The notes: a model not told the origin generated them from the sequence alone. Shown: positions 22,337 through 35,234, counted from the stretch's first letter. The stretch is DNA of 64,000 nucleotides from Escallonia rubra (GCA_033065855.1 JAVXUO010000904.1:1-64000), one strand, 5' to 3'. Translations and numbers: made by a program.

Positions 22337-22785
22337 GAGTGTGTTTAGATGAGGTAATTGAACTGAAGATTTCACTTTCATAGAGGATTTTGAAATATAT
22401 TGTATAAAATTCAATGTTTGGATACTGATAAGATGAATTTACTAAATTTTAGGAGGGATTAGGAAAGGAGATTTGATGTGCTACAATCCCCTCTAGAAAT
22501 AACTAATCTAGACTAGTTTGTCAAATCCCTTCCACAAAAAGAGTCTCCATTATTTTAAATTTCTTTCGGAAAAAAAAGAGATGCTCTCTCTCATTAGTTT
22601 GTACCTATAAAATATTAAATTATTTAGGTTCAATTTTCAAATGTAAATCCACATGTGAAATACTCAATCTACAAATCGCCCAAACACAATATTTGCAATT
22701 CCATAAATTTATAAATCAATGAATTTCAAAATAAACGGATTTTAAAATACATGGTAATTTAAAATTCTTCATCCAAGCATACTCT
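22337..22785. mobile_element. MITE with GAGTxTGTTTxGATGA ends (copy 2)
   Basis: Left end GAGTGTGTTTAGATGAGG; right end, complemented, GAGTATGCTTGGATGA. Same family as 20087-20565, inserted in the opposite orientation judging by the AACTGAAGATTTCAC block, which is at the left here and at the right there. Confidence 0.8.
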
Positions 22786-22879
22786 AAGCTTGCAGGTTTG
22801 TTGTAATACATGTTATTCCTGCAAAAATTAATACTTGGGGAGGACACAATCGCAAGGATATTAACAGCACCTTGGCAGC

Positions 22880-22934
22880 AACCTAAACACAAGTAGAGGT
22901 TTTTTTTTTTTTTTGTATTATAACCTAAACACAA
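22880..22934. repeat. Tiny T-rich insertion flanked by a 13-bp duplication
   Basis: AACCTAAACACAA occurs exactly at 22880-22892 and 22922-22934. Between them are 29 bases that are mostly T. It looks like a minute retroposition or repair filler. Confidence 0.6.
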
Positions 22935-23559
22935 AATTAACAAGTTCATGTGCATGAGTGTATCGATCCAAAGAGGCCATGGTGTCTATTGTAAGTTTAA
23001 AATTATTAGTAGTCTCCTGGAAAGTTGTTGATTCTCCAATTGAAACACTACTTTGTCACGGCTTAGAACTAATTAATATCTCCGGCCCCTTACACTGAAA
23101 TATCTAACGCTGTTGGCTCTAGGTTGCCTAGGTTTATGGTATTCGTAGTTCATTATACAGAATCTTATTGTATATTACCTTGTCACTTTTATTCTTCACG
23201 AACCAAGAGAGAGAAGTAAATCCCATGGTCTTGGTTAAACGTGATCGTCTTTCTTTTGGTTTAAATTTGGGTTGCAAGTTAATGTGATGTGTTTTTGCAA
23301 TCCACTCATTTTCTACATGTTTTGTTTTCTGAGTCTCACTTTCATATGAACGATAGGCTTATACAATCTCTTATATAGAAAGCTACATGCCGAAAATCCG
23401 GAAATGAGGAACTAATATGGAAGCAGTCTTCAATATGAGTGCTGCAAATTGATGGCCAAAGTAGAAATTAATGTCAAAAATCATATAACAGTGCAATTGT
23501 CTATTGCAAATGTGGCGTTGGCAAAAAATACAACTTTAATATGATTTGCGAATACATGA

Positions 23560-24721
23560 TGATTTGCGCCTCTCATTTTGAGATACAAATATGTTGGATT
23601 TTCATCCAAAAACAACACTGAGGTGTCTTCATATTTTGCAAAGTGGTATTTAGTTAACTATTTAGTCAAGTTAATACATGTTCTCGTATTTCAAAATAAA
23701 ATAAAATAACAAAAATGATGACCAAACAGAGTGTAAACCTGCAGAACCTCCATAATTATTGCCTTCATGGTGTTCATGTTGTTTGGTGGATGCTAGAAAA
23801 CAATGCACACATTTATATTATGCATAAATGATACTTCAACGAAATAAAAATTTGTTTAAACAATTAATAAAACTACAATCTTCAGTAAATCTAAGTCCCA
23901 AATTTCCTCAATCTTATTCAAGATTTCATGCATCTTACCAACTTAACATAGTTTGGATGTGAATCTCCTAAAGTGGGTGTGAATCTAGCCTCACCTACAG
24001 GTTTTAGGTGATCCTGATACGAACATGAAAACACTCCTCACTAGATTTGAATACACAAAAAGTTGAATGAGGATAGAAAGGACTAAGAAAATCAGCATGT
24101 TCGTTAGAAACATTTTTACCTTGGCAGTAATTTTAAAAATTGGTATGATCTATTAGCATAACAATGCACCAAAATGAGATACATTTTCCGGTATTTACAT
24201 GGTTTTCCTTGAACGTCTTAACTAATGAGATAATTTATTGAAGAAACTTGTATCCCTAGTGATGTCGATTATTGTCCTTTACCATGTATATGCATTACTT
24301 GAGTAAAACTCTTCCTCTTTCTTTGCTTTTCTTTAATTTAAAACGTAACTATGCTAAATTATATCATTGATGAAAAACCCAAGTACCCAAGTTGACGGGT
24401 CCATATAGCTAGTTGAAAGAGATTGTAGAATTGCATTTTTTTTTTGCTAACAGGGAGGCTTATTATGATTTTTTGCCCGCATCTCTTTGAGCATATTATT
24501 TCCGCAACTCTTAAAGTTTCAATATTATGCAGGAAGCGCATTTTCAAATTGTTTTGAGTTTGAAGGTACATCTATCAACCTCCCATTCATTTTTTCGTTA
24601 AAAAGGCCACATGTTGAACACTTGATCTATAAACAATTAAAAAAACAGGGTATAATTGAAAAAACTCCAGAAAAAGACAACTCTTTAGAAAAAAATGTGA
24701 GTTAATTCATTGTATCGAGTT
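23560..24721. repeat. Segmental duplication A, left part
   Basis: Aligns over about 1.1 kb with 62330-63521; shared stretches include GGTGGATGCTAGAAAACAAT and AAATAAAAATTTGTTTAAAC. A hAT at 24722 interrupts the duplicated segment, which resumes at 33265. Not coding. Confidence 0.85.
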
Positions 24722-26375
24722 TAGAGATGACAATTAGACCCGCACCCGGCGGATCTCTGCCCCGCCCCGCCCCGTTAGGAGCAGATTATTTTGACTTTGA
24801 CTGGTTATGGGGCGGGTATAGTATTTTTTTTTAAATCCGCAGCGGGTTAGGGGCGGGTATGGTATTCTGCCCAACCCGCACCCGCCCCGTTATACACCAG
24901 CTAATCTCTGCCATCCACACTACAAAAGAAACGGTTTATGCCTACGGTACTACAGCGTTGGCATAGCTCAAAAGTACCGTAGGCATAGCCTATGCCTACG
25001 TTAGTATACCGTCGCTGCTTTTTCCGATAGCATCGACATAAATGCGAACAGAAGTGAAGACATAAGCCAACGGCTCCGTAGGGACACATACATATGCCTA
25101 GTTTGGCATAAGTCTCTTACGCCAACGGTTTTTAAGACTTTTGCCTACGGATATACTGTAGGCTTTTTCATTCCTATCCCTACGGTATTCAGGACTTTTG
25201 CGTACGGATGTAACGTAGGCCCTTCTCCTTTTTTGTTTACGGTTTTCAAGACTTTTACCTACAGACAAACCGTAGGCCTTTTTCTCCTCTGTGCCTACGG
25301 TTTATGACTTTTGCCTACGGTTGCACGGTTGCACCGTAAGCCTTTCAGACATGTGCCCATGATTTTTTTTATTGTTACCTACGGAATTACCGTAGCCTTT
25401 TCTATCTATGCCTATGGTTTTTAAGACTTTTGGCGACATATATGTCGTTGCCTTTTTTCCACTTTGCCAACGGTGTTTAAACTTTTGGCAACAGATATAC
25501 CGTTGGCCTTCCCCGCTTTTCCTGGATACATATTTATCGTTACTAATTATTGCATCTAATTCATTTCACAACAGTGCATGGAATAAACATCATCGAACCA
25601 TAACAATTTTATAATCCTCAAACACCTAATTGCATAGAAAAGACATCAATCTGACCATTAATTGCAATACCAATCACAAAAGATTTCACCATCATCATCC
25701 TAACAATGATTCTAAAAATTTTCATGTTTTACTCTGACAAATCTTAATGTCCCCGAAATAACCTAATACTAATGAAGCATATAAACCAACCACACCCGAC
25801 TACACATCACCAACAACTCAAGGAAACTCGTCTTCATTTGCATTGCTTGCTTTTTGCTCCTCGCCATCACAACCATCCTACAAAATGGGACACCAATTAC
25901 TTATTATTCAAGTGGCACAAAACAAGAATGTATATCATGTTTTTCATAGACAAAAAAAACAACATAAGCTGAAAAATAAGAGGCAAAGAGTAACATCTCA
26001 TTTATCAAATAACCAATCAAATAATAACTCGTCTCTCTATCTCTCCATGTCACCAATCAACTAACTAATCAATTAACAACTCTTTCTCTACCTATCCATG
26101 TCACCAATCAACTAACCATTCAAATAACAACTCATCTCTCTACCTCTCCATGTCATTAATCAAATACCTCTCCATGTCACCAATCAAATACCTCTCCATG
26201 TCACCAATCAAATATCCTCAAAGCAAAGAGCATCATATCACTCATCAAATAGTGCCATACCTTCAAGTATACAAAATCCCATTGGCTCAGTTTGTCACTA
26301 GTCCAACTCTCAAATCTAAGTTATATAAAATGTATCGCTGATTAAACTCCCAAATTAACTCTAAAAGTCTACATT

Positions 26376-26872
26376 TACCAATAGATTAAAAGTTTGATAT
26401 CAATGGAACTCCACCGGTGCAATTGATTCAAACCACAGGAAGTGGATGTTACCTGAGTATCTAAAGGCCTTTGAACTTGACTCTGGCTTTGCATGAAATT
26501 AGCCTCAAAGTCGTCCATCATAGACTTCATTTTGTTGAACTCTTCTAATTGAGATTTCATGCTCTTGAATACTTCTAATTCAGACTTCATTGTGTTCAGT
26601 TTGTCTAGCTGAGACTTCATTGCATCAACTTCAGCCACTTTCTCTCTCAGCACAATGAGCTCTTCCATTAAATCTGGCCCAGGATCAGTAGTAATCCTTC
26701 GACTTCTGCCAAAGGTGTTTGTAACATTGGCCCCCAAACTCATGCAACGAACTCTGCAATGGCCATCTTTACCACAGGTCCGTGAAAGTATGTCATCGCG
26801 ACCAGTAGCTAGTATGTTGGGTCCATCTGGTGACGTTGCAGCAGCATCTTGTTTCTTTTTTATTTCATCCTA
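26376..26872 (-). pseudogene. Transposase_24-type accessory protein, 3' exon
   Basis: The exon follows a TCTCTTAG acceptor near 26873 and stays open to a stop near 26376. It reads DDILSRTCGKDGHCRVRCMS, then GANVTNTF; a GxxGHGRVRG..VTPT motif closes the plant Ptta/En/Spm Transposase_24 domain, as I remember it. After it comes a coiled coil of repeated MKSQLDKL / MKSQLEEF heptads, expected for dimerisation. These proteins are thought to bind subterminal repeats. The CxVRC change replaces normally conserved Gly residues. Intermediate exons between this and 29380 are not resolved. Confidence 0.72.
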
Positions 26873-29379
26873 AGAGACAAAAACCCGTGAGAAATTACCA
26901 ATTTCACCATAAACCAAAATGGGAATCAATGACCATATATAACAACAAAACTTACAATTGACTAGCTAACAATTATCTTTAAACTGGAATATATGGTAAT
27001 GCAAGAGAAAAGTACTTCACAAAATGTAAATGGCTACTGTGTAAATGGTTTTGCCATGGCATTAGATGTTTTTGCCCTTTCTTTTTGCCAAAACAAGTAG
27101 CACAATGAGAACTGGACTAGCATTCTTCTTCTGTAACCTAAGAAAGCAATAAGTCTTCAAGTTCATTGTTTGTTAGCTCCCTTGAGGATATGACATCAAG
27201 GGAGATCATTCATTTTTGGCCTAAATGTCCCGCTGAATTCAGGTAACAAATACGGAGCAGCATATTATTGTCATATATATTCTTTACAAAAGTCCCATCT
27301 AATTGATTCAATCAGCTCATGAATAAAGAGATGTGCGCATTAATTAGCCCTACGAATAAAGAGACGGAATTGGTCTGTCTGAACTGACGTGCCATCCCAG
27401 TATCGATATACTTTGTGTTCTCAGTATCTCTTCTGTCTACTTTCTTTCACCATTTTGAAATTTCAGTTCATTTTTACATCAAAGTCTAAGCCCGAAATGG
27501 AAGACCGAGTAAATCTAGTAAAATGGTACAAGGAACCCTAACTAACTAAATCGAAGTTCCCACTTGGTACAGGCATATGATAACAGTGTCCTGTAAAAAG
27601 AACGAAAATGGCAACAAAGTAGGACCCCCACTATCCCAAAAAATTAATGCTTAAAGCTGCACTTCTCTCTAAATACTATCTAATATCTCATGGATAACCT
27701 CAGGATCCAATGTCGAAGAAAGCAACCTTCAGTTTCCAATTTATCATTAACTACAGCGCGTATCAGCTTTGACAAGGCTAAAGACATGAATCAGCATTAA
27801 GGTAAAAGCTATAAGCCTATAACTTCTAAACAGGCAAAAACAAGCTGTTGAAATGCATTCTCAAGGACAAACTTCAGTCTATAAGTCAAGTCAGTTGCAT
27901 TAGTAAATATCAACACTTCCAGGTCAACCTACCAGCAAGAACTTCACTGACCCAACTAACTAGAAGGCTTCAATGCATAAAATTTGACAAATGTTTCACA
28001 TTAAGAGTGGCTTCCTAGGTATCAATTTTATCAAGAACAGAAAAGTAGATGCTCGGATAAACTGATCCAAAACATACGTTACATAAATTTGAGCATGAAA
28101 GGTTTAGCTTTCTTCTCAATTTATATAAGGTTCTTTGCACAGCAATCCTGTTTGATGTGTTTACCACACAAGAAGGTTCATGTACGGCCAAATGCAAATT
28201 TTGACTCCAAGGTAATAATGTTTCTTTTGTAAAGAATATATATGTTTCTTTTACAAGGTAATAAATACGGAGCAGCATATTATGTTTAAGGATATATACA
28301 GGGGAGGGGCAAGGAAGCAAGCAAACAATTCTTTTGCTTGCTTTTCTTGATCATGTTCTGGGTGACACAAATTCCATCAAATCTGAAAATTCAGTCCCAG
28401 TCTACCACCTTTGTTTGCATTGTGTTGTTTTCTGACCAGCCCTCTATAATCATATCTCTATCATGCGTCCGCTTGGTTAAAAATGGATCCAAAGAGTTTA
28501 CTATTAGTAGAGTTGAAAAGTCTACTATTAGTAGTGTTGGACCCATAACCCAAGTAGCCAACCATGTTCCTTGACACTAGGTGCAGACTCCAGACTGTTG
28601 AACACCTAATCTGCAGTGTTGCTTGACACTAGTAGTGTTGGACCCATAATCCAAGTAGCAGATGATACCTGCCCTCTATGTGATAAGGGTCAGGAGGATA
28701 CCAATCACCATAAGGTCTGGACAAACTGTAAAACCATCCAAACAGGACAAAACTAGGTATGAAAGCAATAAAAACTAAGTGAAATCCTCATAGGCTGCCT
28801 TCCATGTTGACTAACTACTTACTCCACACTGAAAATCACATCAGCAACGGCCACAAAATACTGAGGTATGCCTATAATCTGGGCAACAAGTGACCTTTCA
28901 TTCATTGAGTCAGCACAGTAGTTTTATAGTCCATGTAAATCATTTGACAACACTCTTAATCCTCTCCGAATAGGGGCTATTTCCACTATGTTGATGTGAT
29001 CCATATAGGATATGGTCTGCGAAATTAATGTATGGGGATAGAAGGGAACTGACAGACTCGTATAGACAAGTTAAGTGTAGTACAAAACTATCTTTAGGTG
29101 ACAGGTAGTTCACAAACTACAACATGGCAACTAAACTCAGAGAGTTCTGGCAAACAACACTAGAGAAAGCACTATGGTACGACATGAGTTGATGACCATT
29201 CATAATGATGTCGTCGGACACAAACACACGAACCAAAGGTAGGAGAACCAAGTCAATATCTAATACGATAGCATTGTTGCCCTTACAAATACCATTTAAT
29301 AACACATTTAATGCTGAAATATAACTTGTTGAGAGAACAAGTGTCGCTAGACAATGAAAGGATGCTGTATAGAACTTAC
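26873..29379 (-). other. CACTA interior, intron-like
   Basis: No recognised exon. A 25-base string (AATACGGAGCAGCATATTAT core) occurs twice, near 27248 and 28264, and a GTAGTGTTGGACCCATAA block twice, near 28532 and 28625. Probably introns of the element gene plus filler. Confidence 0.4.
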
Positions 29380-29478
29380 TAGCTTTCCCTTTGCAGACTC
29401 TAGGACAGTCCCATCCTTGTGAGTGCGTGAGACTATGCACATCTCCGTTCGGGAACGAATCTTTCGATCTTTCATGTA
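29380..29478 (-). pseudogene. Transposase_24-type protein, internal exon
   Basis: Between acceptor TTGGTAG at 29479 and donor GTAAGT at 29379 the frame reads RSRTEMCTVSRTHKDGTVLE. This fits the H-x-R-K-D-G-T block that precedes the C-terminal part of Transposase_24. Upstream, 29600-29700 shows another plausible exon (ELDRSYIRLKVYAKEAART, then a GTAAAC donor). Splicing to 26872 is inferred. Confidence 0.6.
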
Positions 29479-30063
29479 CTACCAAGTAATAAACAATAGC
29501 AAGTAAGTAAACGTCACTAATCAACAAATACACATGACATACATTTGTCACGTATTAACAAAATGTTTACCAGTTCTTGCTGCTTCCTTGGCATACACTT
29601 TGAGCCTAATGTATGACCTATCAAGTTCCCTTTCCGGTGGTTTGAGTTTGTTGTCGACTCTTTCTGGTTTTCATTTTCACATTAATACACGAAGCATAGA
29701 AGTCACTAAATGTATCGTGCAAATGATCATTTACCAATCAGATATGAAAAGGTTGATCCCGAAATAATTCATGTCCTCACATGTATCACCAATCAATTTA
29801 TAAGAAGAAATCGGGAAAGGAGTATGTAAAGGCAGTAAATGACATTGTTGTGGCAATTGAAATAGCAACAAAACTCAAGAGGGCTTTTCTAATTGGCAAT
29901 AGTAAGGTTGCAGTTTCTAGCACTGTTACCTAGACTAAATCTAGATGCTGATTGTGGGGGACATATCTGCTAAAGGAAATAAAATTGAAAGAGCAGATTC
30001 GAAAAATCTATGTGCCGGGATGGATGTGGCGGAGCAAAGATGTAAATTAACAGAATTACATTC

Positions 30064-30330
30064 CTAGGGAAAAAAATTGGTAGAAGTAAAATTACTTGTG
30101 GCAGTGCGGGATAGAGAGAGACGAAAAAGATACTGCAGCGCGGCAGCGGCGGAGATCAGCGACAGCCGGAAGCAGCGGAGGAGATCAGCGGCAGCGGAGG
30201 AGAGAAGCGGCGGAGATGGCAGTGGAATAAAGCAGCGGCGGGGATGGCGGCGTGTGACGGAGGAAGAAGAGACCCTGTGCCGCGCGTCGTGTTTATGTGA
30301 TGAGAGACAGAGAGAACAGGGCTGCGTCGT
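30064..30330 (-). other. GC-rich leader of the CACTA gene
   Basis: Repeated GCGGCGGAG / CAGCGGAGG trinucleotide-like sequence, resembling the block at 6601-6800 in the other CACTA. Long open frames on both strands reflect composition. Probably a 5' leader for leftward transcription. Confidence 0.4.
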
Positions 30331-30898
30331 GAGAGAGGGGCCAATAGTTTTTCTATGCCCGCTATTTTTTTTTTTTCTAATTTTCTTTCCCGCTAACTTT
30401 TTTCCATCCCCTCTAATATTTTTCACCCCCGCTATTTTTTTTCATCCCCGCTATGTTTTTTTTAACTTTTCATGCCCGCTTAATTAACCCCTACCACTTT
30501 TCACGCAAATATCCACGATTTTGAGTCGTGGACCTTGATCCTGCCAATTTTTACTCTAATCTCCATGATATCATTATGCCCGCTAATTGTTTTTCTATGT
30601 CACCGCTAATTTTTTCATCCCCGTTACGCCTAATAAACCCGCCAATTTTCACGCCAATATCCACGATTGTGAGCCGTGGACTTTGATCCCGCAATATCCA
30701 CGATTGTGAGACGTGGACTTTGATCCCACCAATTTTTACTCCAATCTCCATGATTAGGAGTGATGGGCTTTGACCCTCGTCAATCATCTTCAGCATAAGT
30801 CAACGGTTTGCATAATAACACTTGTATGAATGAGTTTGTGTACTATTGAGTTTTCGTGAGCACCCACCTCCCAACCCTTAACCCATGATCGTGCCCCC

Positions 30899-31567
30899 CA
30901 GGGGCGGATCCAGAAAGTCTAATCGCGGGGGGCCAAAAAGTCATAAAAATATTGATGGCTAACATAAAAATATTTAAAAGGTACGTTCAAGTTCACATAA
31001 AACACAAAAAATCAAAAACATATTATAATTAGTCTTCATATTAAATAAGTTAAGTGCAAAATAGATTGTTCACCCACATTAATTTAACTACTAATTATAT
31101 AGTAATTTTATAGTGATTTATTTAATTTGGTAAGGTCAGTCAACAATAAATTACTAATCTTATATGAAAGAGGTTTAACTTTTTATGTGTAGATGTATTA
31201 CCAATGCGTTTAGCAATTGTATGAGTGCAATAATAACGTATAAGTTAACATACAATAAGAACTTAAACTAAAAAAATAAAATTTTGATTTTGATATACTC
31301 GATATATTTTTTTTTTTGTAATATAAATTTTTAGAATTTGAAAATTGGAAGAAAGAAGGTAGAGTAGGGAAATGAGAAAAACAAATATACGACGATTGGT
31401 GGCACAAAGAATAAAACATACAACAAAATAAGACTCAAATTAATTAATATTATATTATAATGAGATTTTCGTATGTTTATCCATTAATTAATAAGTTAAA
31501 AAAAAAAGGGTTCCTAAAGTTGGGGGGTGCCATGGCCCCCCTTGGTCAGGTGGGAGGTCCGCCCATG
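30899..31567. mobile_element. Small non-autonomous hAT nested in CACTA
   Basis: Terminal repeats CAGGGGCGGATC (left) and CATGGGCGGACC (right, complemented), with an 8-bp TSD GTGCCCCC at 30891-30898 and 31568-31575. No coding frame. This is the third level of nesting here. The C-rich target makes the exact TSD edge uncertain by a base. Confidence 0.85.
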
Positions 31568-31583
31568 GTGCCCCCCCCCCTAA

Positions 31584-31588
<5 letters not shown>

Positions 31589-31622
<34 letters not shown>
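31589..31622. repeat. (CA)n microsatellite
   Basis: About 17 uninterrupted CA units directly right of the small hAT. Confidence 0.95.
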
Positions 31623-31625
<3 letters not shown>

Positions 31626-32539
31626 GGATACAAAAACCCCGTCTGCCCCTTCCCCCTCCCCCCATCCACCTGATCACCACCATTAACTTTTGTGCACGAC
31701 CTAATTGTTTGAAATTGAAGACTAGCCGGCCACCATCACATAAGAATTGAGTGTAGTGTGCAATGTGTGAGAAGGAAAGAAAAGAGATTAAGGGATGAGA
31801 TAACCGTACTCTCACAATAGTATAGGTAGTTGGATTTTTACTGAATAAATTGATATATCGGCCACCATCACAGCTGCGATCGTCGAGCCTTCCACCACTG
31901 TCATTGGTGATTAGTTGATGGAGCTCATGATTTGGGAGATTAGTAATCCGTGGGCATGTGCCTAGTGGAGGTTTACCAATAACTTTTGGCATAAGAAAAA
32001 CTTGTGCCAACTAATATTGCTTTTAAGAAAAAATTTAAAATCTCAAAAAATTACGTTAAGACTTTGGAAGCCTATTAGCTATTAATCGAACTCAACGCCA
32101 TGTAAAATTGATAAGTCAATGGTTTACCAATAACCTTTGGCATAAGAAAACCTGTGCCTACGGACCTTTGTTGACGTTGGCATAAAATGACTTGAGCCCA
32201 CGGGCCCTTATATACTGTTGGCATAACAACACGTATGCCCATGGGCCCTTATATACCGTTGTCATAACAACACTTGTGCCCACGGGCCGTTGTTACCGTT
32301 GGCAAACAAAACTTGTGCCCACCGGCCCTTGTATACCGTTTGGATAACAACATTTGTGCCCACAGACTGTTAATACTGTTGGCATAACAACAGTTGTGCC
32401 TACGGGCCCTTGTGTAAAGTTGGCTTTTTCCTCACCATAGAACTATTTTCTTGTAGTGCCATCTACTTATATATATAGTCCCAACCCTAATTCTTTCTAT
32501 CTTCTCTTCACTCAGCCAAGCTACCGCCGCTGCCTCCTT

Positions 32540-32870
32540 GCTCCCATTTCCTCTCTTTCCCCCGCAAACTGTCAACGTCCACCTTCACCTCGGCGACCAC
32601 CGTCCAGCTCTCCTTCGCATCTCTACCTCGGCGACCACAATCCACCTTTCCCCCACACCGTCGACTTCCACCTCTTGGTGATTGTCCAGCTATCCCTCGC
32701 ATAAACGGTGTACACCTCTACTTCGGCAACCACAGTCTACCGCTCTCCCGCACTGTCGGCTTCCACCTCCACCACGGCGATCACTGTCCACCTCTCCCCC
32801 GCACAGACGACGTCCACCTCCACCTCGGCGATCATTGTCCACCGTCCACCATCGAGGATAATTAGTTTAT
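32540..32870. repeat. GTCCACCTC..CGGCGA minisatellite in hAT
   Basis: Four or five imperfect units of roughly 60-80 bases, each with CCACCTC..TCGGCGACCAC..GTCCA. It follows a TATATATATAG box near 32468, so it may be a leader of a hAT transcript. Reading frames here are repeat-derived. Confidence 0.6.
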
Positions 32871-33264
32871 CTAGTCTCGATTTCACTCCGATCCTTCGTG
32901 ATCTGTCACTTGTTTTTGTTTTGTGGTTGAACTGTTGTCTTTTAGTTAATTTTCCTTTTTTTGGTTTTGTGATTGAATTTTTAATTATTCAGTGTTCTGT
33001 GAAGTGATGAACCATGAGAATTGTAGTGAACTATGATTGATTACTTGCCTGAAATGACAAACTAAACGGAGTTCTAAGAGTGCTACGGGGGAAGGGCAGG
33101 GCGGATCGGGGCGGGGACGGGTTTTTCAATCTTTGTTAGGATTGGTTATGATATTGTATATAAATGACCCGATGGCGGGGCGGGGCAGAATAGGGTTTAA
33201 GGGCTACCGAGGCGGGTGCAAATTTTATAAGATCCGCATCTGACCCGCCACATTGCCATTCCTA

Positions 33265-33560
33265 ATCGAGTTAACTCATTCACAGTGTTAACCAAACCTG
33301 CACCATGGAATCCCATGTCATCACCACCGGCAAAACCTAGCATCACCATCATAAATATCCCACCATCACCAGACCCCTACTATCCCCTTAACAACCTCCA
33401 GGATCCACGCCCATTAAATCCATCCTAACGCTGAACCAGATTGCATCTGATGGTGGAAATTGATTCTTCATAGGTCGATCAAGACTTACAACCAGAGCAT
33501 GAGGTCCAGAAAGTATTGTTGTGTGGGAAAATGCGATGATGCAATAGTGATAGTGGTGGT
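33265..33560. repeat. Segmental duplication A, right part
   Basis: Continues the duplicated segment after the hAT; aligns with 63514-63995 (TATCCCCTTAACAACC and GATGTGGGAAAA-like stretches shared). Part of the putative LRR intron. Confidence 0.8.
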
Positions 33561-33835
33561 GGTGGCTTTGTTCGATTGGTGGCTATGATGTTAGGTTTTG
33601 TTGATGATGGTTCTCATGGGTGATAAGGGGTTTAATGGGGGTGGTGGTGATGATGATCGTGGATTCATAGGGGTGATGGTGGTGGTTACTGGTAATTATG
33701 GTGGTTATGGGTGGGGGCAACAATTGGTGTTGAGTTTGATTTATTATAGTGGTTAAAAACGAGGTAATGTATCGTGTTTGCGGGTTGTGATTGGGTTGGA
33801 CTTGTCGAGGGTGCTGAGGGGGTGATGGGGTGTGT
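33561..33835. other. GGTGGTGAT-rich low-complexity stretch
   Basis: Simple G/T-rich repeats. A similar style resumes at about 34880, suggesting an insertion in between. No gene. Confidence 0.5.
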
Positions 33836-34845
33836 GGCAAATGGATATATCCGTCGGGTACGGGTAAAACCCGGCTGAATACGGATAAAACGGGTACGGA
33901 TAAGAAACACCAATTTTCTTCTCTGGTAGCTATTTTATGTACCTGTATCCTATCAGAACGGGTCGGGTATTACCCCGCAGGTATATCTAGTTTTTGCATT
34001 ATTTTGAAACAGTTTGTTTTTAAACCACATTTTGATAATTGCCAATCCAAATTTTTTTTCTTTTATTAACAGTATGTTTTTAAATCTTATTTTGATAATT
34101 AGGCACATTTTCTTTTTTTTCAATCCTTTTTTTTTAGTAATGCGTTTTCTATTTCTTATTAAAGGTACTTTAATTTCAATTTAAGAAAAGTCATTAATTA
34201 TGTAAACTACTCATAATTATTGACTTTTGTGAGGAGATCTTAAAGATGTCGGAGCTGCTTACGGCAATTAGCGAAGGACTTGAAGATGTCGGTGATTGGC
34301 TGCCGATTTGTGAAAAGATAGGCAACGGTGGTCAATCTGGAGAAGATTGGCGGTTGAAGACTCAGAGTGCGGCAGTTGATCTGTGAATGTGAGCCGTCAG
34401 CGTGAGCTTGAGAGTCTAAGAATGTGAGACTGTAGGGACCGAGGAATAGAGCCTAGAGGGAAAGCTGGAGAGCTGCAGCGGTAGACGGAGAAGCCTAGAA
34501 CTAGATGGCTGGTCCACGCCTCGGTGCCGTCGATGGCGGCAGTCTACAAAGGAAGAGGAGGGACGGCGGTGAGACTGAGAGACGGCCAGACGGGAGTGTA
34601 TAAAATGTGAAGTGATACAATTAGGGCAACTGACTTATGAAGAGTATATATACCTCAAAAAAAAGGGTAAAATCGGGTTACCCATTACCCGAATTGGACC
34701 GAACCGGGAAAAAATGTCTGGTTTGGATACGGGTCCAAATTTAACGGGTAGTGTTATGGGCTGCCTGTACCCACAATCTCTAAACGGGCCTGGGTGGATC
34801 CACGGGTACGGGCAAAAAATTGCCAGGTTTATGTGCAGGTTCCAA
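33836..34845. mobile_element. Degenerate hAT-like element
   Basis: Both flanks carry GGGTACGGGTAAAACCC-type sequence in opposite orientation, and the right end (GGGCAAAAAATTGCC) recalls TAGGGATGGCAATTTT hAT termini. No clean TIR or TSD could be placed, so the limits are approximate. Confidence 0.45.
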
Positions 34846-35234
34846 TGGGGTGGATTTAAATGATAATTTCTTTGCGGCGTTATGGGAGGTTTGGCTGACG
34901 ATGTCTACATGTGGTTATAAGGTGCATAAGGGTCTGGTGATGGGGCGAATTTGGTCGATGGCATTTGTGGAGTGTGCACAACTTCTTGTGGGCTAATTTG
35001 GTCGATGGAATGGTATTTTTTGGTGTCAATGGGTTGGACTTGGTTGATGGTATTTACGGGTATCGATGGGTTGGATTAGGTTTATGGTGACTACGGATGG
35101 TAATGGGTTTTGTTAGCCCTATTTTATTGGTTTCAAGTTTCGTTGATGGCGGTGATGGTCGTGCTTAGGGTTTTGGTTGATGACAGGAGCAGGCGACGGT
35201 TGGCTAGTATTATTGGTATTTAACCTTTACTAGA
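34846..35234. other. Low-complexity intergenic stretch
   Basis: TTGGTCGATGG and GGTTTTGGTTGATG-like simple sequence. No gene seen. Confidence 0.4.

Larger units (their letters stand above)
24918..32458 (-). mobile_element. CACTA transposon with transposase-like exons
   Basis: Left terminus CACTACAAAAGAAA (24918), right terminus TTTTCTTGTAGTG (to 32458), TSD CCA at 24915-24917 and 32459-32461. Subterminal arrays use the CCTACGG..CCGTAGGC and GTTGGCATAA motifs, as in the element at 1-498. The minus strand carries exons of a Transposase_24-type protein (26376-26872, 29380-29478) and a GC-rich leader near 30.1-30.3 kb. No Transposase_21 catalytic frame is visible. A small hAT is nested at 30899-31567. 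Confidence 0.92.
24722..33264. mobile_element. hAT element (host of nested CACTA)
   Basis: Ends are TAGAGATGACAAT (left) and, complemented, TAGGAATGGCAAT (right), with an exact 8-bp TSD ATCGAGTT (24714-24721 and 33265-33272). Both arms carry GGCGGATC / CCCGCCCCGCCCC motifs like the hAT at 37677-38742. Most of the length is the inserted CACTA (24918-32458); without it the hAT is about 1 kb. The paralogous segment at 63.5 kb lacks it and shows a single ACCGAGTT target. Confidence 0.92.

Noticed and set aside
30064..30487. Ala/Arg-rich gene in the GC-rich block
   Set aside because: Open on both strands because of GCGGCGGAG repetition; better read as an untranslated leader.
33583..33913. His/Thr-rich minus-strand frames
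   Set aside because: Simple GGTGGTGAT repeats with no conserved motif.
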